Shown: positions 40,232 through 50,882 of the stretch, piece by piece
Numbering within the stretch: position 1 is the first letter of the stretch
Layout of the letters: each line of letters begins with the position of its first letter
Source of the DNA: Thalassotalea sp.
Lineage (GTDB): Bacteria; Pseudomonadota; Gammaproteobacteria; Enterobacterales; Alteromonadaceae
Assembly (NCBI GenBank): GCA_022448425.1
Contig: JAKVCY010000151.1
Span: 1 to 62,155, forward strand
Direction of reading: 5' to 3'
DNA: 62,155 nucleotides
Made by a program: the position numbers and the translations under genes
Notes under the pieces: model-generated
Told to the model about the DNA's origin: nothing
Database searches by the model: none
What the model saw: the letters and a program-made list of their open reading frames with translations, nothing else

Positions 40232-43200
40232 GTGCGAATAGTATATAGTGTTTTTATTTCAGCTTTAGTCTGCCTTTTACCGAGTAAATCAGTAAAAGCC
40301 TCATCTGACAATGCTTGGCTACCAGTAGTTGTTTACAATTTACTGGATGACTCGCCAGAATCCCCCGTTGTTCCACCAAACACTAGACCTGTATGGGATG
40401 ATTATTCGCTTTACGCGTCTAATAGCGAAAACGGGGTGACACTCAATTGGACTGAGCAAGAGGGTATCAGTAGCTATCTTGTCCAATACCATTATGGCGA
40501 TGGTCAATGGATCTCTGTCGAGAATTCAACTACTTCATACACATTGCCAACTGACCAAACAGGCTCGATCGAATATCGCGTTATTGGTTGTGTGTCAGCA
40601 GGTGCGTGTGACGATTTTTCGAATGAGCTAGCAATCAATATCGACAATAACTCGTCTTTGCCTTCAGTATTTTCTGTTCCTAAATTTATTGTGTCAGGCG
40701 AACCGTTTTCTGTGTATTGGTCACGAATCGACAATGCCAAAATCTATGAAGTTGAACTAAGTGCAAACAACGATGCTGAATACGGCTTAGTTTATTCAGG
40801 CGATGGATTAAACGGTGGTGAGCTAGCAGAATACAGAAGCCAGTCGTTAGCAGACGGGTCATACTGCTTTAGAATCCGTGTTATTAATCAAGATGACGTC
40901 GTTAGCAGCTATTCAAACAGTGTATGTACAACAGTTGGCACACGTACGTTAGATCAAATTGAAACCGTTACGGTTACTGAATTAGCTGCTGGTGAGTATG
41001 AGCTAAGCTGGCCTGATATTCCATATGCCGAAAGTTATAAAGTAGAGCGTGAAACGTTTACCGCGTCTTCTAGCGCAGAAGCACTTAAGCAACAAAGTGT
41101 AGCTCGGGCTAAAGGTACAGCACTCAACGGAACTGTGGGCGATGGCCAGTTAGTTAGCCAAAATGGGACGACAGGAAAACTCGCTTGGCAGAGCATATCA
41201 GAACAAGCCGATAATAGCTTAAAACAGACTCACAAATTAGATACATTTGATCTAAATGGCGAACAACGATACCGCATTAGCGCTTGTGACAATCAAAACA
41301 ACTGTACTGAAACAGTAAGTGCTTTTTACACTGTACCAGCGGGAAATGCTGTAGCTGCAAAAACATCCAATATTTCGGCTACTGAAGTTGATGCAAGCAC
41401 TGTTAAGTTGAATTGGACGGAGGTAGAGCACGCGGATACTTATACGGTAAAAATGTGGCGAATCGGTTCTAGTTGGGAACGCTTATTCCCTAATATTCAG
41501 GGTAACGAATTTATCAAAGGCATTTCCCTTGCTGGTGAATATAAATTCTCTGTTTCTGCCTGTATTGATGAAGGGTTTTGTGCCAACTCTGTTGAATTGC
41601 AGGGTGTTGCTACATTCACTCTGGGGGCAAACCCTGTAACTGTTCCGCAATTTTTCTCTGTACCTGAGTATACGAAGCCAAATGGTAAAGTAGATATTAG
41701 TTGGAAAGCACCATTGTCAGGCACAGTTGATAAATACGAAGTGCAAGGGGAGTTAAAAGGTGCATTTTACAAAGACTCTACATTAGTACCGGATAGCGAT
41801 GGTTACTATCACCTGATTCGCAATGCAGAATCAGAAGGCAGACAATATTGCTATAAAGCGCGAGCGTGGTTTACCAACGGTACTAAAGGGGACTTTACTG
41901 GTACAGAATGTACTACGGTCGGCGAAAGTACATTCCCTGCCGTAAACTCATTCAGTTTTACAAAAACTTCGGCACAAGAATATAGCATTTCCTGGGATCC
42001 GGTCGAGGGCGCTTCTAAGTATTTACTTGAACTTCAGACCCGTGGAGAACCTTATACAAACCTATGGCAAGCGATAGAGTATAACGCAGAAACTTCCCAC
42101 TCGTTGCAGTTCTCTGATTATCACAAAGACATCTTTAACTCTGTAGGACACTTTGGTTTTAGGGTTTCTGCGTGCCGTGAGGATGGGGTATGTGGTAATC
42201 ACACGCGAGTGTACTATTCAATAATGACCGATGGCGATTACATAGATTCGCCGCTGCCAGCGCACATGGCTCCTTCTTGCTTGGCGGTTCCTAGTCAAGT
42301 TGCCGCTGGCGAAAACATCAATGTTAGCTGGTGTCAACCTCAGCATAGTGGAGTTGTTGGGTACTCTGTAATAGGGGAGCTTAGAAGTGAGTTTCTCACA
42401 GGCTCTATTGGTGACTTTGACAAGGATATTCAACACCTAGATAAGATTACGAGACCTCCTTTACCTGAGGGTAGAGAGTATTGTTACAGAATCAAAGCCA
42501 ATTACAGTAATGGTGAAAGTGCTGAGACAGAAACAGCCTGTGTCGTTGTAGATCATATTGCATTTGAAGCCCCACCAAAGATGGATTCTGAACCAACTTA
42601 TGAAAGCTTTAATAACTACAATTTAGGTTGGAGTTCTATGAACGGAGCCTCAACCTACTTGTTAGAGCAACAAGTTGATATTGGTGTATGGCAGCAGCGT
42701 AGTTGCAACGTATCTAATCTAAACGTGAATGGAAGTGCCCTAGTTGGTTGTAATTTCACATTTACTGCTGAAGATGAAATCGCTGCATACGGTGAAGTTA
42801 TATTCAGAGTGTCTGCATGCACAAGCGCTAATGAATGCGGTAATTATCAGAGACATAAACTGGTGATACAGCCGCTTCCAACCGTATTTAAAACCGACGA
42901 CAACAATTTGTACATAGATGTAGGGAACAAATTTGTTCACCTTACAAATACAAATGGTACTTGGGAGATCGCTGAGTTAACGCAAACAGAGTGGGATGCG
43001 TTAACACTTATCGCGACTGACTATAGCGTTGAATTCGACGACTATTCTGGTAATGAAGAGCAAGATATTCGCCTTACTAGCTCTGATGGAAATACCGTGC
43101 TAACACTAGGCCGCAATAATGGCGTCTACGACAGTGTAATCAGTAACTCTGAGGCCTCACCAGATACACCGGTTGAGCCTGAAACGGCAGGCTTTTCTCC

Positions 43201-46200
43201 AAGCGAAGCCAGAGGAGAAGAAATAGGGCTCACGGCTGGTCAATTCAAAGTGGATGAGTCAGGTGCAGCCGCATACTCAATTCCACTCTCGTTACCAGAA
43301 GGTATAGCTGGTGTAACGCCTTCGTTGTCGCTTAACTATCATTCAAGTGCGCCAAATGGGCCGCTTGGCAAAGGTTGGAGTGTCGGTGGGCTATCCGCTA
43401 TTTCAAGATGTAGACAAACAGATGAAACGGATGGTGATAATCAACCACTGACACTAACAAACAACGACAGATTTTGCTTAGATGGTCAAAAGTTAATTGC
43501 GGTGTCGGGCCTTTACGGAGAGGCAGGTACAGAGTACCGAACGGAAATTGATAGCCAGACGCGTGTTTTCTCCTATGGCAGTGCAGGTAATGGACCTGCT
43601 TACTTTACAGTTGAAAAAGCAGATGGTTCTATCAGCTATTACGGTAATCAAGATATCGATACGACAAGAACAGACAGTAGTTTTGCCTTAGCTGATGAAA
43701 CCTTAATTACTTGGAATGTTTCAAGTATTAGTGACAACTATCGCAATACTCAGAATTCTATATATTTTTACTATGAAACAGGCTCTGAAAGCAGCACCAA
43801 TATTGGGTTAAATGAGCAAGTTATTAGCCAAGTAAGCTACAGTGGTAACAACGTTTACTTCAATTATTATGATGTAAGTGCTAGGTCTGACTTAACGAAA
43901 CTGTTTGTTCATGGAATACCTGTTCAGGCAAACGCATTGTTAGACAATGTTAGTGTTGCAAACCATGACGAGATTGTGGTTAGAAGCTATCACCTTGATT
44001 ACGAACAAGACTCAACAACAAATACAGAGCGAATATCAGACATACAAGAGTGTGGCCTTAACAGTGTTTGCTTACCTGCAACTTCATTTGCATGGCATAA
44101 CCAAGAATTACCTAGTTTTGCCTACACTAGTGACGATATTGATTTAGGTAGTGGCACCATCCAGGCTCAGCAAAGCTTTGATTTAGACGGTAATGGCTTC
44201 AGTGATATTGCATATGTTATGAAAAGCTCTGGCCACTATTCGCTATATGTTAGTTATAACTCGGAAGGTTCGTTAGCCTCACCAATTAAGCTTGCGAGTT
44301 TTGCTATCGATGATGATGAACCAGTTAAACTTGTACCGCTGGACATTGATGGCGATAGCCATATGGAAATTGTTTTTTATAAGAGCTACGCAGGTAAAAA
44401 CGAGTGGGTGTCTTACGATTTAGATGATGGCACCATTGAAACTATTCAAGATGAATGCACAGGCTTAATCATCACAGAAGATAACTACATTCGTTATCTT
44501 AACATCGATACCCAGACTACAGGTACAGGCGTTATGTTCCATGATGTCAACGCCGATGCTTATCCTGATATGGTTTATCGCCAAAATAACGAAAATTATG
44601 TGGCGTTGAACAATCGTCAAGGTGGTTTTGACAACGCAATCGCTGTTGATATTGAACTGCCAAATGCTGGAGAGCATACCTCTTACTCATCGAGTGCTGC
44701 TAGCTTTGCATCAAAAAGCTCATCTTCATGGGCAAGGTTAGAAGAGGATGCCGAGTATATCGAGTCTTTACCACTAGATGAGGCAATAGAAAAATACGGG
44801 ATTGAACCACAAGGGCAGGCTAAACAAGGTGTCCAAGGGCGTGCAAACGGTGGCTTCAATGCTAGACAGGCTATTTGTGGCGATTACCTATGTAGTACTG
44901 AGGTTCGAACGCTGGAAACAGACTTACCTCCAGTAGACTTTAATGGTGATGGTGTCGCTGACTTATTGTTAAAAGTAGCAGACGTATATAAACCGAAATT
45001 AGACTACCGACAAACCGAGATTCGACTCTATTGGGCAGCTTTTGCCCTGCTTGAAGTTGACGGTGCTTACCGCTATGAATTTATTGCAAAAGTACCCAAT
45101 AGTGACCATGAAATCGACTATTCGACTGAGAATCGTTTATTTGTAACTGACGCCAATGGCGACGGATTAGGTGATGTTGTTTCTCGAAGTGTAGCGAGCA
45201 GTGCCTCGAATTGGAGTCTTTATCTTTCAACAGGTGAAGGCTTTGAAGTTAGCAAAACCATTTTTATGCTTGATGCCGCAGGTGACTCGATTTCAGTTAA
45301 CGATATCCAGTCATTGCAGTTTATCGATGTTGACGGAAATGGACAGGCAGATGCATTCTATTTCAATGAAGATAAAGAGGCTTGGCAAGTAAACTATCAG
45401 ACCCTTGATGGGTTCTCTGATTCCGAGACATTGAAATACGATACGTCGTTTAACAAAGATACCGATTTCGTATTCATTGGCGATTGGGATGGCGATGGTA
45501 ATATCGGCCTCGCTCGAGTTGAGACAAACAATCAGAGGCTTATTTACACCGCAGACAACGTAAATAACGGAGTCAATGTACCTGCCAATACAATTCATAC
45601 TATTATCAATGGCTTCGGTTTAGACACGGTTATTGACTACAAACAGCTTACTGACAGCACAGTGTACACTAAAGGAAATGATGCTGAAGACTTGGCATAT
45701 GGCAATAGCTCACCTATCTTTGATGTCATTGCGCCGCAGTATGTTGTTAGTCAAGTAACTTCGGATGTACCAAGTTATAGCGCTCCGGGTGTGTTTTCTA
45801 GCACTAATACCGTGGCAGTTAGTTATCATTATGAAGGGTTGAGAATACAGTCTGGTGGTCGAGGCTCGCTTGGTTTTGAACGCCTTAGCACAACCGATAT
45901 GCAAACTAGATTTGTAACGACAACAAGCTATCATCAGGATTTTCCTTTTATCGGCATGCCAATTAAAACGGTAACGAGTAATGATGTCGGGCAAACAATT
46001 TCTGAGGCAGTTAACCACTGGGAAGTTTACCTTCTCAATGATGGGGTGATAAATTCTCCTTACCTCCATCAGAGCACAGAGCGAAGTAACGACATTGATT
46101 CACCAAGTGAGTTACTCACTACAACCGTCACGACAAATGTTTATGAGCCGTTCGATGATAGTTATACGAACCTGACGTCAGTCGAGGTTGAAACATACCA

Positions 46201-49200
46201 GGGATACGAAACTACAGCCTTTAACACTATAACAACTACGAATAGCTATGATGATGACGATGAGTCTAAGTGGCGAATAGGCAGAATAAGTGGTTCAACG
46301 GTTTTACAAGAGCGTCCAAACGCTTTCCCTGACGCACAATCACACATCTCTCGTTCATCGTCATTTAGCTACCACGAAAACGGTATGTTAAAGACGGAGC
46401 ATATTAACGGCTTAACAACCCTTCATTGTTATGAGGCAACATATGGTCGAGAGATAGAAACTACTACCTATGCTGGGTTAACTTCTGTACTCGATTGTGG
46501 CGACGCTTTGGTGAGCACATCAAGTGACTTGGACAAAGTTTACCGAACTAAGCGCAGCATATTTGGTGATTCGAATGATGGACGCTACTTAACTCGAGTC
46601 ACTGATGGTGTAAATGTGCGCCAAACAATTCTTAGTCGAAATGCATTGGGTCAGCCTACTCAAACGTCGGATGTGAATAACGTCAATACTTACATCAACT
46701 ACGATGCATTTGGTCGTCAGTATTTCGTTAATACAGACGGTGGGTTAAAGACAACTATAAGCCGAGCTACGGATAGTAGTTTTGATGGCAGTATGTACGT
46801 AGAAACGGTTGAAAGTGCAGGAAAGCCAACCACTAGAGCTTACTTTAATGCACTTGGACAACAGATAGCATCAGCAACACAAAACATTGATGGTAAGTAT
46901 ATTTATCGAGAAAGCCACTATGACCAACTTGGTAGAGTAATTCGAGAATCCATTCCATATCAGGGAGCAAATCAAGATTGGAATGATATGTTCTACGACG
47001 ACTTTGGCCGCTTAACAAAAACTATCCAAGCGAACGGTGTAACTAGCGATATTACATATGAAGGGTTTTTAACTACGACAGTAGTAACTCCCAATGACGG
47101 CTGGGCTGACATTCAAACAAAAGCTGAAACAACGAATGTGTTGGGAGAAACAGTAAGTGTTGTTGATAATGCTGCTGCGCTTGCCGGCTCTAGCATTCGA
47201 TACTATTACAATGCTGTTGGGGATTTAACTAAGGTTATTGGCATCGACAACGTTGAAATCGTTAATAGCTACTCTAGTTATGGTCACAAATTGAGTACCA
47301 ATGACACTAGCAAGTGGCTTTGGTCATATACCTATAATGCGCTTGGAGAGCTAAGCACTCAGACATCTGCCAATGGCTATGTTACTAAAATATATCGAGA
47401 TAAATTTGGTCGTACCGTTAGTAAACATACAACAGGTTCTGGTGTTAATGACAACGTCAAATACTCATTTAGCAACAACGGCGAAGGTCATCAGTTAGTA
47501 AGCGAATCTAATGACGAGCAGTCAATATCTTACTTCTATGACGATTTAGGACGCGTAAATTTAACGCAAACAGAAATTGATAACACGACTTATGGCCAGC
47601 AAGTAACATTTGACGAATTTGGCCGTATATTCCAACAGTTTGATGCAGACAGTACCAGCATTGTTGGGTGTTTCGACGCCTCTCAAAATGTTGTTGGCCA
47701 CTGCCGTGGTGTTCAGCATCATTATAAAAATGGTCATCTGTTTAAACAGACTGAAGCAAGAGAGGGAGCCAATGGCCGCGTTTACATGCAAGTTAACGCG
47801 AAAGACTCATTTGGTAACGTTACACAGTTTGTACAAAATCAGGGAACGACTGGTGAAATTAGTACAATAAAAGCGTTCAACAATGTGACAGGTTTGCTCG
47901 AAAGCATCAGTGCTAATAATGGAACTATTCAATCGAATAGTTACCAATTCGACCAGTTAGGTAACTTACGTACTCGCACTAATAATACTTTAGCAACTGT
48001 TGGCAGGGGTTATAGTGAAACATTCAAATATGATACGGTAAACCGTTTAACTGACGTTATTGACGAGACAGGAACTAGAGATTCGCTAACCGTTAAATAC
48101 GCACAAAACGGAAATATTAAGTATAAATCTGACGTCGGCTATTATTGTTATAATGACGCTCGGCCTCATGCTGTTAGTGGCCTTGGAGATGAAGATTGTA
48201 CCGAGCAAGATTACCAATATGATAATAACGGTAATATGACACAGGGGCTAAATAGAACTATAGACTATAGCCATTTTGATAAAGCGGTGCTAATTACCAA
48301 TAATGCTGATAATAGCGTTACGAGCTTTAATTACGGTACAAACAGAAGTCGCTATAAACGTGTGACAACCGAAGTCGTTGACAATGAAGAAGTGACAACG
48401 ACCACCTATTATATTGGGAATATTGAAGTTGTTAGCCAATCTAATTCGAATGTCATTACAACTCGCCGCGCTTTACCGGGAGCGATAGAACTTGTCAGAA
48501 GTAATGGCACATCCGAAGTTAACTTCTTACTGAAAGACCATTTGGGCAGTATAGATACCATTGTGAATGAAAATGGCTATGTTAAACAAAAAGTCTACTT
48601 CGACGCATGGGGCAAAAAGCACCAAGTAGACTTAGGTAATGTTAATATTATTACCGAGCAATATGCTCAACTGACATTACATCAATTGTTAGATATCACC
48701 ACGCGAGGTTACACCGGACACGAGTCTGTTGACCATGCAGGTATTATCCATATGAACGGTAGGATTTACGATCCAACCTTGGGTCGATTCCTACAGGCTG
48801 ACCCTCATATTCAAGCACCAACGAATAGCCAGAACTATAACCGTTATTCTTATGTACTAAATAATCCGTTGAGTTATACCGATCCGAGTGGATATTTCTT
48901 TAAGAAGCTGGGTAAGTTCATTAAGAAACATTGGCGAACAATAGCTTCTATTGCTATCGCAGTTTACTTACCGGGAGCTTCTTTTATGAGCGGTTTTGGT
49001 CCTGTAGCATCAGGTGCTATTACAGGCTTTGTCGCAGGAGGTGTAGCCACAGGCTCCTTAAAAGGAGCATTGGTTGGTGCTTTTACTGGAGCAATGTTTG
49101 GAGGGATTCACGATGGCTTTGCTGGCAAAGTAATGACAACAGGAATGAAAGTCGGAAAAACGTTGCTTCATGGCATGGCAGGAGGAATAGGTAGCGTGCT

Positions 49201-49840
49201 AGCTGGAGGTAAGTTTGGGCACGGATTCGTTGCTGCTGGATTTACTCAAGCTGTCAGTCAAGGTGGAGATGTTTTTGTAGATGGTGATAGGTTAGGAAAT
49301 GCTATCAAAGCCGCAGCTATAGGCGGCACTGCTTCAGCTATTACTGGTGGAAAATTTGCAAATGGAGCTATTACTGGCGCATTTTCTAGAGTCTTGAATG
49401 ATGATGCTGTTTCTAGAAGCTTACCGTCTGATACCTCTGATTCAGATAGAAATACAATTGCATCGGAGATATACGATGATGCAGAATCTAGAGCTAAGCA
49501 ACTTTTAAAATGGCAAGCTGATGAAAATTGGGATGCTGTTCGGTCTGAATATTCAGCTTTATCTTCAGTTTCTGATAATCAAATGAGTTTATATGTGGAT
49601 AACTATGTTCAAGAGTTCAGGACACAGATGTTGGGTAATGTAGCGTCAGTAACAGTTGCTCCATTAGCTACTGGAGCTGAAAAAGCTTTAACGGTTGGAA
49701 CAAGTATAGCGTTTGATAGAAGCCCTAAAAATATACTGGAATCACTGGTAGGTGCATTTTTACCTTCTCCACCGCCAATAATGAAGCACCAGTTTATTTA
49801 TACTAGAAGTAAAATTGATGTTGGCTTTGTAAGGAGATAA
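40232..49840 (+). CDS. Giant Sec-exported SpvB/FG-GAP/RHS-repeat protein
   Basis: The 3202-residue product starts with GTG and has a signal peptide ending near VKA. In order: about eight fibronectin-III-like repeats (about 45-900, each with a YxLSW or VSW strand); an SpvB domain (from about 985, with QFKVDESGAAAYSIPLSLPEG and GPLGKGWSVGGLS); FG-GAP/VCBS-like repeats with DxDGNG or DGDG loops near 1316, 1371, 1568, 1638, 1698 and 1749; a TcdB middle-like region near 1790; YD repeats (about 2200-2800); the RHS core end (2826-2887, with GRIYDPTLGRFLQADP and NPLSYTDPSGY); and a 315-residue tail of unrecognised fold, glycine/alanine-rich at first. This is the shape of Tc-toxin B/C and polymorphic RHS toxins, but no known toxin motif is visible in the tail. 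Confidence 0.85.
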   Translation: MRIVYSVFISALVCLLPSKSVKASSDNAWLPVVVYNLLDDSPESPVVPPNTRPVWDDYSLYASNSENGVTLNWTEQEGISSYLVQYHYGDGQWISVENSTTSYTLPTDQTGSIEYRVIGCVSAGACDDFSNELAINIDNNSSLPSVFSVPKFIVSGEPFSVYWSRIDNAKIYEVELSANNDAEYGLVYSGDGLNGGELAEYRSQSLADGSYCFRIRVINQDDVVSSYSNSVCTTVGTRTLDQIETVTVTELAAGEYELSWPDIPYAESYKVERETFTASSSAEALKQQSVARAKGTALNGTVGDGQLVSQNGTTGKLAWQSISEQADNSLKQTHKLDTFDLNGEQRYRISACDNQNNCTETVSAFYTVPAGNAVAAKTSNISATEVDASTVKLNWTEVEHADTYTVKMWRIGSSWERLFPNIQGNEFIKGISLAGEYKFSVSACIDEGFCANSVELQGVATFTLGANPVTVPQFFSVPEYTKPNGKVDISWKAPLSGTVDKYEVQGELKGAFYKDSTLVPDSDGYYHLIRNAESEGRQYCYKARAWFTNGTKGDFTGTECTTVGESTFPAVNSFSFTKTSAQEYSISWDPVEGASKYLLELQTRGEPYTNLWQAIEYNAETSHSLQFSDYHKDIFNSVGHFGFRVSACREDGVCGNHTRVYYSIMTDGDYIDSPLPAHMAPSCLAVPSQVAAGENINVSWCQPQHSGVVGYSVIGELRSEFLTGSIGDFDKDIQHLDKITRPPLPEGREYCYRIKANYSNGESAETETACVVVDHIAFEAPPKMDSEPTYESFNNYNLGWSSMNGASTYLLEQQVDIGVWQQRSCNVSNLNVNGSALVGCNFTFTAEDEIAAYGEVIFRVSACTSANECGNYQRHKLVIQPLPTVFKTDDNNLYIDVGNKFVHLTNTNGTWEIAELTQTEWDALTLIATDYSVEFDDYSGNEEQDIRLTSSDGNTVLTLGRNNGVYDSVISNSEASPDTPVEPETAGFSPSEARGEEIGLTAGQFKVDESGAAAYSIPLSLPEGIAGVTPSLSLNYHSSAPNGPLGKGWSVGGLSAISRCRQTDETDGDNQPLTLTNNDRFCLDGQKLIAVSGLYGEAGTEYRTEIDSQTRVFSYGSAGNGPAYFTVEKADGSISYYGNQDIDTTRTDSSFALADETLITWNVSSISDNYRNTQNSIYFYYETGSESSTNIGLNEQVISQVSYSGNNVYFNYYDVSARSDLTKLFVHGIPVQANALLDNVSVANHDEIVVRSYHLDYEQDSTTNTERISDIQECGLNSVCLPATSFAWHNQELPSFAYTSDDIDLGSGTIQAQQSFDLDGNGFSDIAYVMKSSGHYSLYVSYNSEGSLASPIKLASFAIDDDEPVKLVPLDIDGDSHMEIVFYKSYAGKNEWVSYDLDDGTIETIQDECTGLIITEDNYIRYLNIDTQTTGTGVMFHDVNADAYPDMVYRQNNENYVALNNRQGGFDNAIAVDIELPNAGEHTSYSSSAASFASKSSSSWARLEEDAEYIESLPLDEAIEKYGIEPQGQAKQGVQGRANGGFNARQAICGDYLCSTEVRTLETDLPPVDFNGDGVADLLLKVADVYKPKLDYRQTEIRLYWAAFALLEVDGAYRYEFIAKVPNSDHEIDYSTENRLFVTDANGDGLGDVVSRSVASSASNWSLYLSTGEGFEVSKTIFMLDAAGDSISVNDIQSLQFIDVDGNGQADAFYFNEDKEAWQVNYQTLDGFSDSETLKYDTSFNKDTDFVFIGDWDGDGNIGLARVETNNQRLIYTADNVNNGVNVPANTIHTIINGFGLDTVIDYKQLTDSTVYTKGNDAEDLAYGNSSPIFDVIAPQYVVSQVTSDVPSYSAPGVFSSTNTVAVSYHYEGLRIQSGGRGSLGFERLSTTDMQTRFVTTTSYHQDFPFIGMPIKTVTSNDVGQTISEAVNHWEVYLLNDGVINSPYLHQSTERSNDIDSPSELLTTTVTTNVYEPFDDSYTNLTSVEVETYQGYETTAFNTITTTNSYDDDDESKWRIGRISGSTVLQERPNAFPDAQSHISRSSSFSYHENGMLKTEHINGLTTLHCYEATYGREIETTTYAGLTSVLDCGDALVSTSSDLDKVYRTKRSIFGDSNDGRYLTRVTDGVNVRQTILSRNALGQPTQTSDVNNVNTYINYDAFGRQYFVNTDGGLKTTISRATDSSFDGSMYVETVESAGKPTTRAYFNALGQQIASATQNIDGKYIYRESHYDQLGRVIRESIPYQGANQDWNDMFYDDFGRLTKTIQANGVTSDITYEGFLTTTVVTPNDGWADIQTKAETTNVLGETVSVVDNAAALAGSSIRYYYNAVGDLTKVIGIDNVEIVNSYSSYGHKLSTNDTSKWLWSYTYNALGELSTQTSANGYVTKIYRDKFGRTVSKHTTGSGVNDNVKYSFSNNGEGHQLVSESNDEQSISYFYDDLGRVNLTQTEIDNTTYGQQVTFDEFGRIFQQFDADSTSIVGCFDASQNVVGHCRGVQHHYKNGHLFKQTEAREGANGRVYMQVNAKDSFGNVTQFVQNQGTTGEISTIKAFNNVTGLLESISANNGTIQSNSYQFDQLGNLRTRTNNTLATVGRGYSETFKYDTVNRLTDVIDETGTRDSLTVKYAQNGNIKYKSDVGYYCYNDARPHAVSGLGDEDCTEQDYQYDNNGNMTQGLNRTIDYSHFDKAVLITNNADNSVTSFNYGTNRSRYKRVTTEVVDNEEVTTTTYYIGNIEVVSQSNSNVITTRRALPGAIELVRSNGTSEVNFLLKDHLGSIDTIVNENGYVKQKVYFDAWGKKHQVDLGNVNIITEQYAQLTLHQLLDITTRGYTGHESVDHAGIIHMNGRIYDPTLGRFLQADPHIQAPTNSQNYNRYSYVLNNPLSYTDPSGYFFKKLGKFIKKHWRTIASIAIAVYLPGASFMSGFGPVASGAITGFVAGGVATGSLKGALVGAFTGAMFGGIHDGFAGKVMTTGMKVGKTLLHGMAGGIGSVLAGGKFGHGFVAAGFTQAVSQGGDVFVDGDRLGNAIKAAAIGGTASAITGGKFANGAITGAFSRVLNDDAVSRSLPSDTSDSDRNTIASEIYDDAESRAKQLLKWQADENWDAVRSEYSALSSVSDNQMSLYVDNYVQEFRTQMLGNVASVTVAPLATGAEKALTVGTSIAFDRSPKNILESLVGAFLPSPPPIMKHQFIYTRSKIDVGFVRR

Positions 49841-49843
49841 AAA

Positions 49844-50323
49844 TTGAAATATATAGCTTTACTATCTTGCGTATTACTTTCAATTAGTTGTACGGCTAAA
49901 AATCAGTGTGAAAGGTTTATTGAAAAGTGGTCAAAAAACTCATCTGAAGTAATAATGCAAGGATCATATTTAGAGATGTCTATTACTTTCAATGAAAAGT
50001 ATGGAAAGCTTGGAGCTATTCTTGATGAAATTGGAAGTTCTACTATTACGAAATCTAAGTTAGATGCGGTAATTGAATCACATTCACTTTATTTGCTTAA
50101 TCAGGCTATTGTTAAAAAAAATAATAAAGCGGTAAAGGTACTACTTGATAAGGGGGTTTCAATCTATCAAAAGAATAATTTAATGAACGCCCCTATTCTA
50201 GAGTTCGCTTTAAACAAAGATGAAGAACAATTGAGGATTCTCAATTCTTATTTGAATAACAAGGTTATGGGCGAAGTGCGCCACTATGTAAAAAACTGTC
50301 AAGGACAGCTACCGCTAAATTAG
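49844..50323 (+). CDS. Ankyrin-like lipoprotein, possible partner or immunity protein
   Basis: The 159-residue product starts with TTG, with AAGGAG at 49831-49836 inside the end of the RHS gene. A short signal with lipobox LSISC (Cys16) marks it as a lipoprotein. The C-terminal half (about 85-145) resembles one or two ankyrin repeats (LLNQAIVKKNNKAVKVLLDKG). It lies 3 bases after the RHS gene, the usual place of an immunity gene for a polymorphic toxin; that role is inference. AT content is visibly higher than in the RHS core. Confidence 0.7.
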   Translation: MKYIALLSCVLLSISCTAKNQCERFIEKWSKNSSEVIMQGSYLEMSITFNEKYGKLGAILDEIGSSTITKSKLDAVIESHSLYLLNQAIVKKNNKAVKVLLDKGVSIYQKNNLMNAPILEFALNKDEEQLRILNSYLNNKVMGEVRHYVKNCQGQLPLN

Positions 50324-50470
50324 TATAAAAATATGATGAAGTTAAATCATCGGAATTGGGTCAGTTAATTTCCAATCACCCGGCCCTTTGCCCTCGATTT
50401 AGTTTGGGAGCAACCAAAGCCAAGCAAACGAAAGCCAGCGGGAGCTGGTTTTCATTAAAAAGGAATTTTA
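50324..50470. other. Intergenic stretch with terminator-like hairpin
   Basis: This gap after the lipoprotein gene is GC-richer than its surroundings. It contains the stem GCCAGC (50434-50439), loop GGGA, GCTGGT (50444-50449) followed by TTT, a likely terminator for the RHS operon. No ORF is supported. Confidence 0.45.
50431..50453 (+). terminator. Terminator-like hairpin downstream of the RHS operon
   Basis: AAAGCCAGC pairs with GCTGGTTTT across a GGGA tetraloop. The T-tract is short and broken by C. Confidence 0.5.
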
Positions 50471-50770
50471 ATGGCTAAATTAAAAAAGTGGTATGTAATA
50501 GGAAAAAGGGAATTTCCTACACAACTTTTCTATGGCGATGACTATCAGCTACATGATGTGAATACGGTGAAATGGAAGCCATCCGACACGAGTTTTGGTA
50601 GCTATAACGGTAACTACACACCTTTTCCTGAAATTGAAAATGCTGAACAAGCCGTAAATGCATTGAGCAGCTTTGGCATACCTTCATTCGATACTAGAGA
50701 TCTTGCTAAGTGCTGGGCTAAAAAGCTTCGTCATGGAACGTGGAAATATTTAAAAATTACAGATAGCTAA
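50471..50770 (+). CDS. Hypothetical protein (99 residues)
   Basis: The ATG at 50471 has AAAAAGGA just upstream. The product is soluble and tryptophan- and lysine-rich (KKWYVIGKREFPTQ, KWKPSD, CWAKKLRHGTWKYLK), without signal peptide or membrane segment. I do not recognise it. It sits between the RHS operon and the LexA-controlled pair, which has its own promoter. Confidence 0.55.
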   Translation: MAKLKKWYVIGKREFPTQLFYGDDYQLHDVNTVKWKPSDTSFGSYNGNYTPFPEIENAEQAVNALSSFGIPSFDTRDLAKCWAKKLRHGTWKYLKITDS

Positions 50771-50800
50771 TCTAGAAGTTATCAACTAGAAAAAAAAGCA

Positions 50801-50816
50801 CTGTTTACTTATACAG
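50801..50816 (+). promoter_or_regulatory. LexA (SOS) box
   Basis: CTGTTTACTTATACAG fits the gammaproteobacterial LexA consensus CTGT-N8-ACAG exactly, and is flanked by A on the left and TA on the right as in strong boxes. The centre is 74 bases upstream of the ATG at 50883. It includes TATACA (50810-50815), a possible -10 box, so bound LexA would block the promoter. Confidence 0.75.
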
Positions 50817-50882
50817 TATCTTGTGTGAATATGTCTACTACTCAGTTAAGTAGGCTTGATTATAAAGATGTAAGGAGAGGTC

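Noticed and set aside
48931-49194. 87-codon ORF inside the RHS tail in another frame
   Set aside because: Cysteine/arginine/serine-rich out-of-frame reading of the glycine-rich tail; no ribosome binding site.
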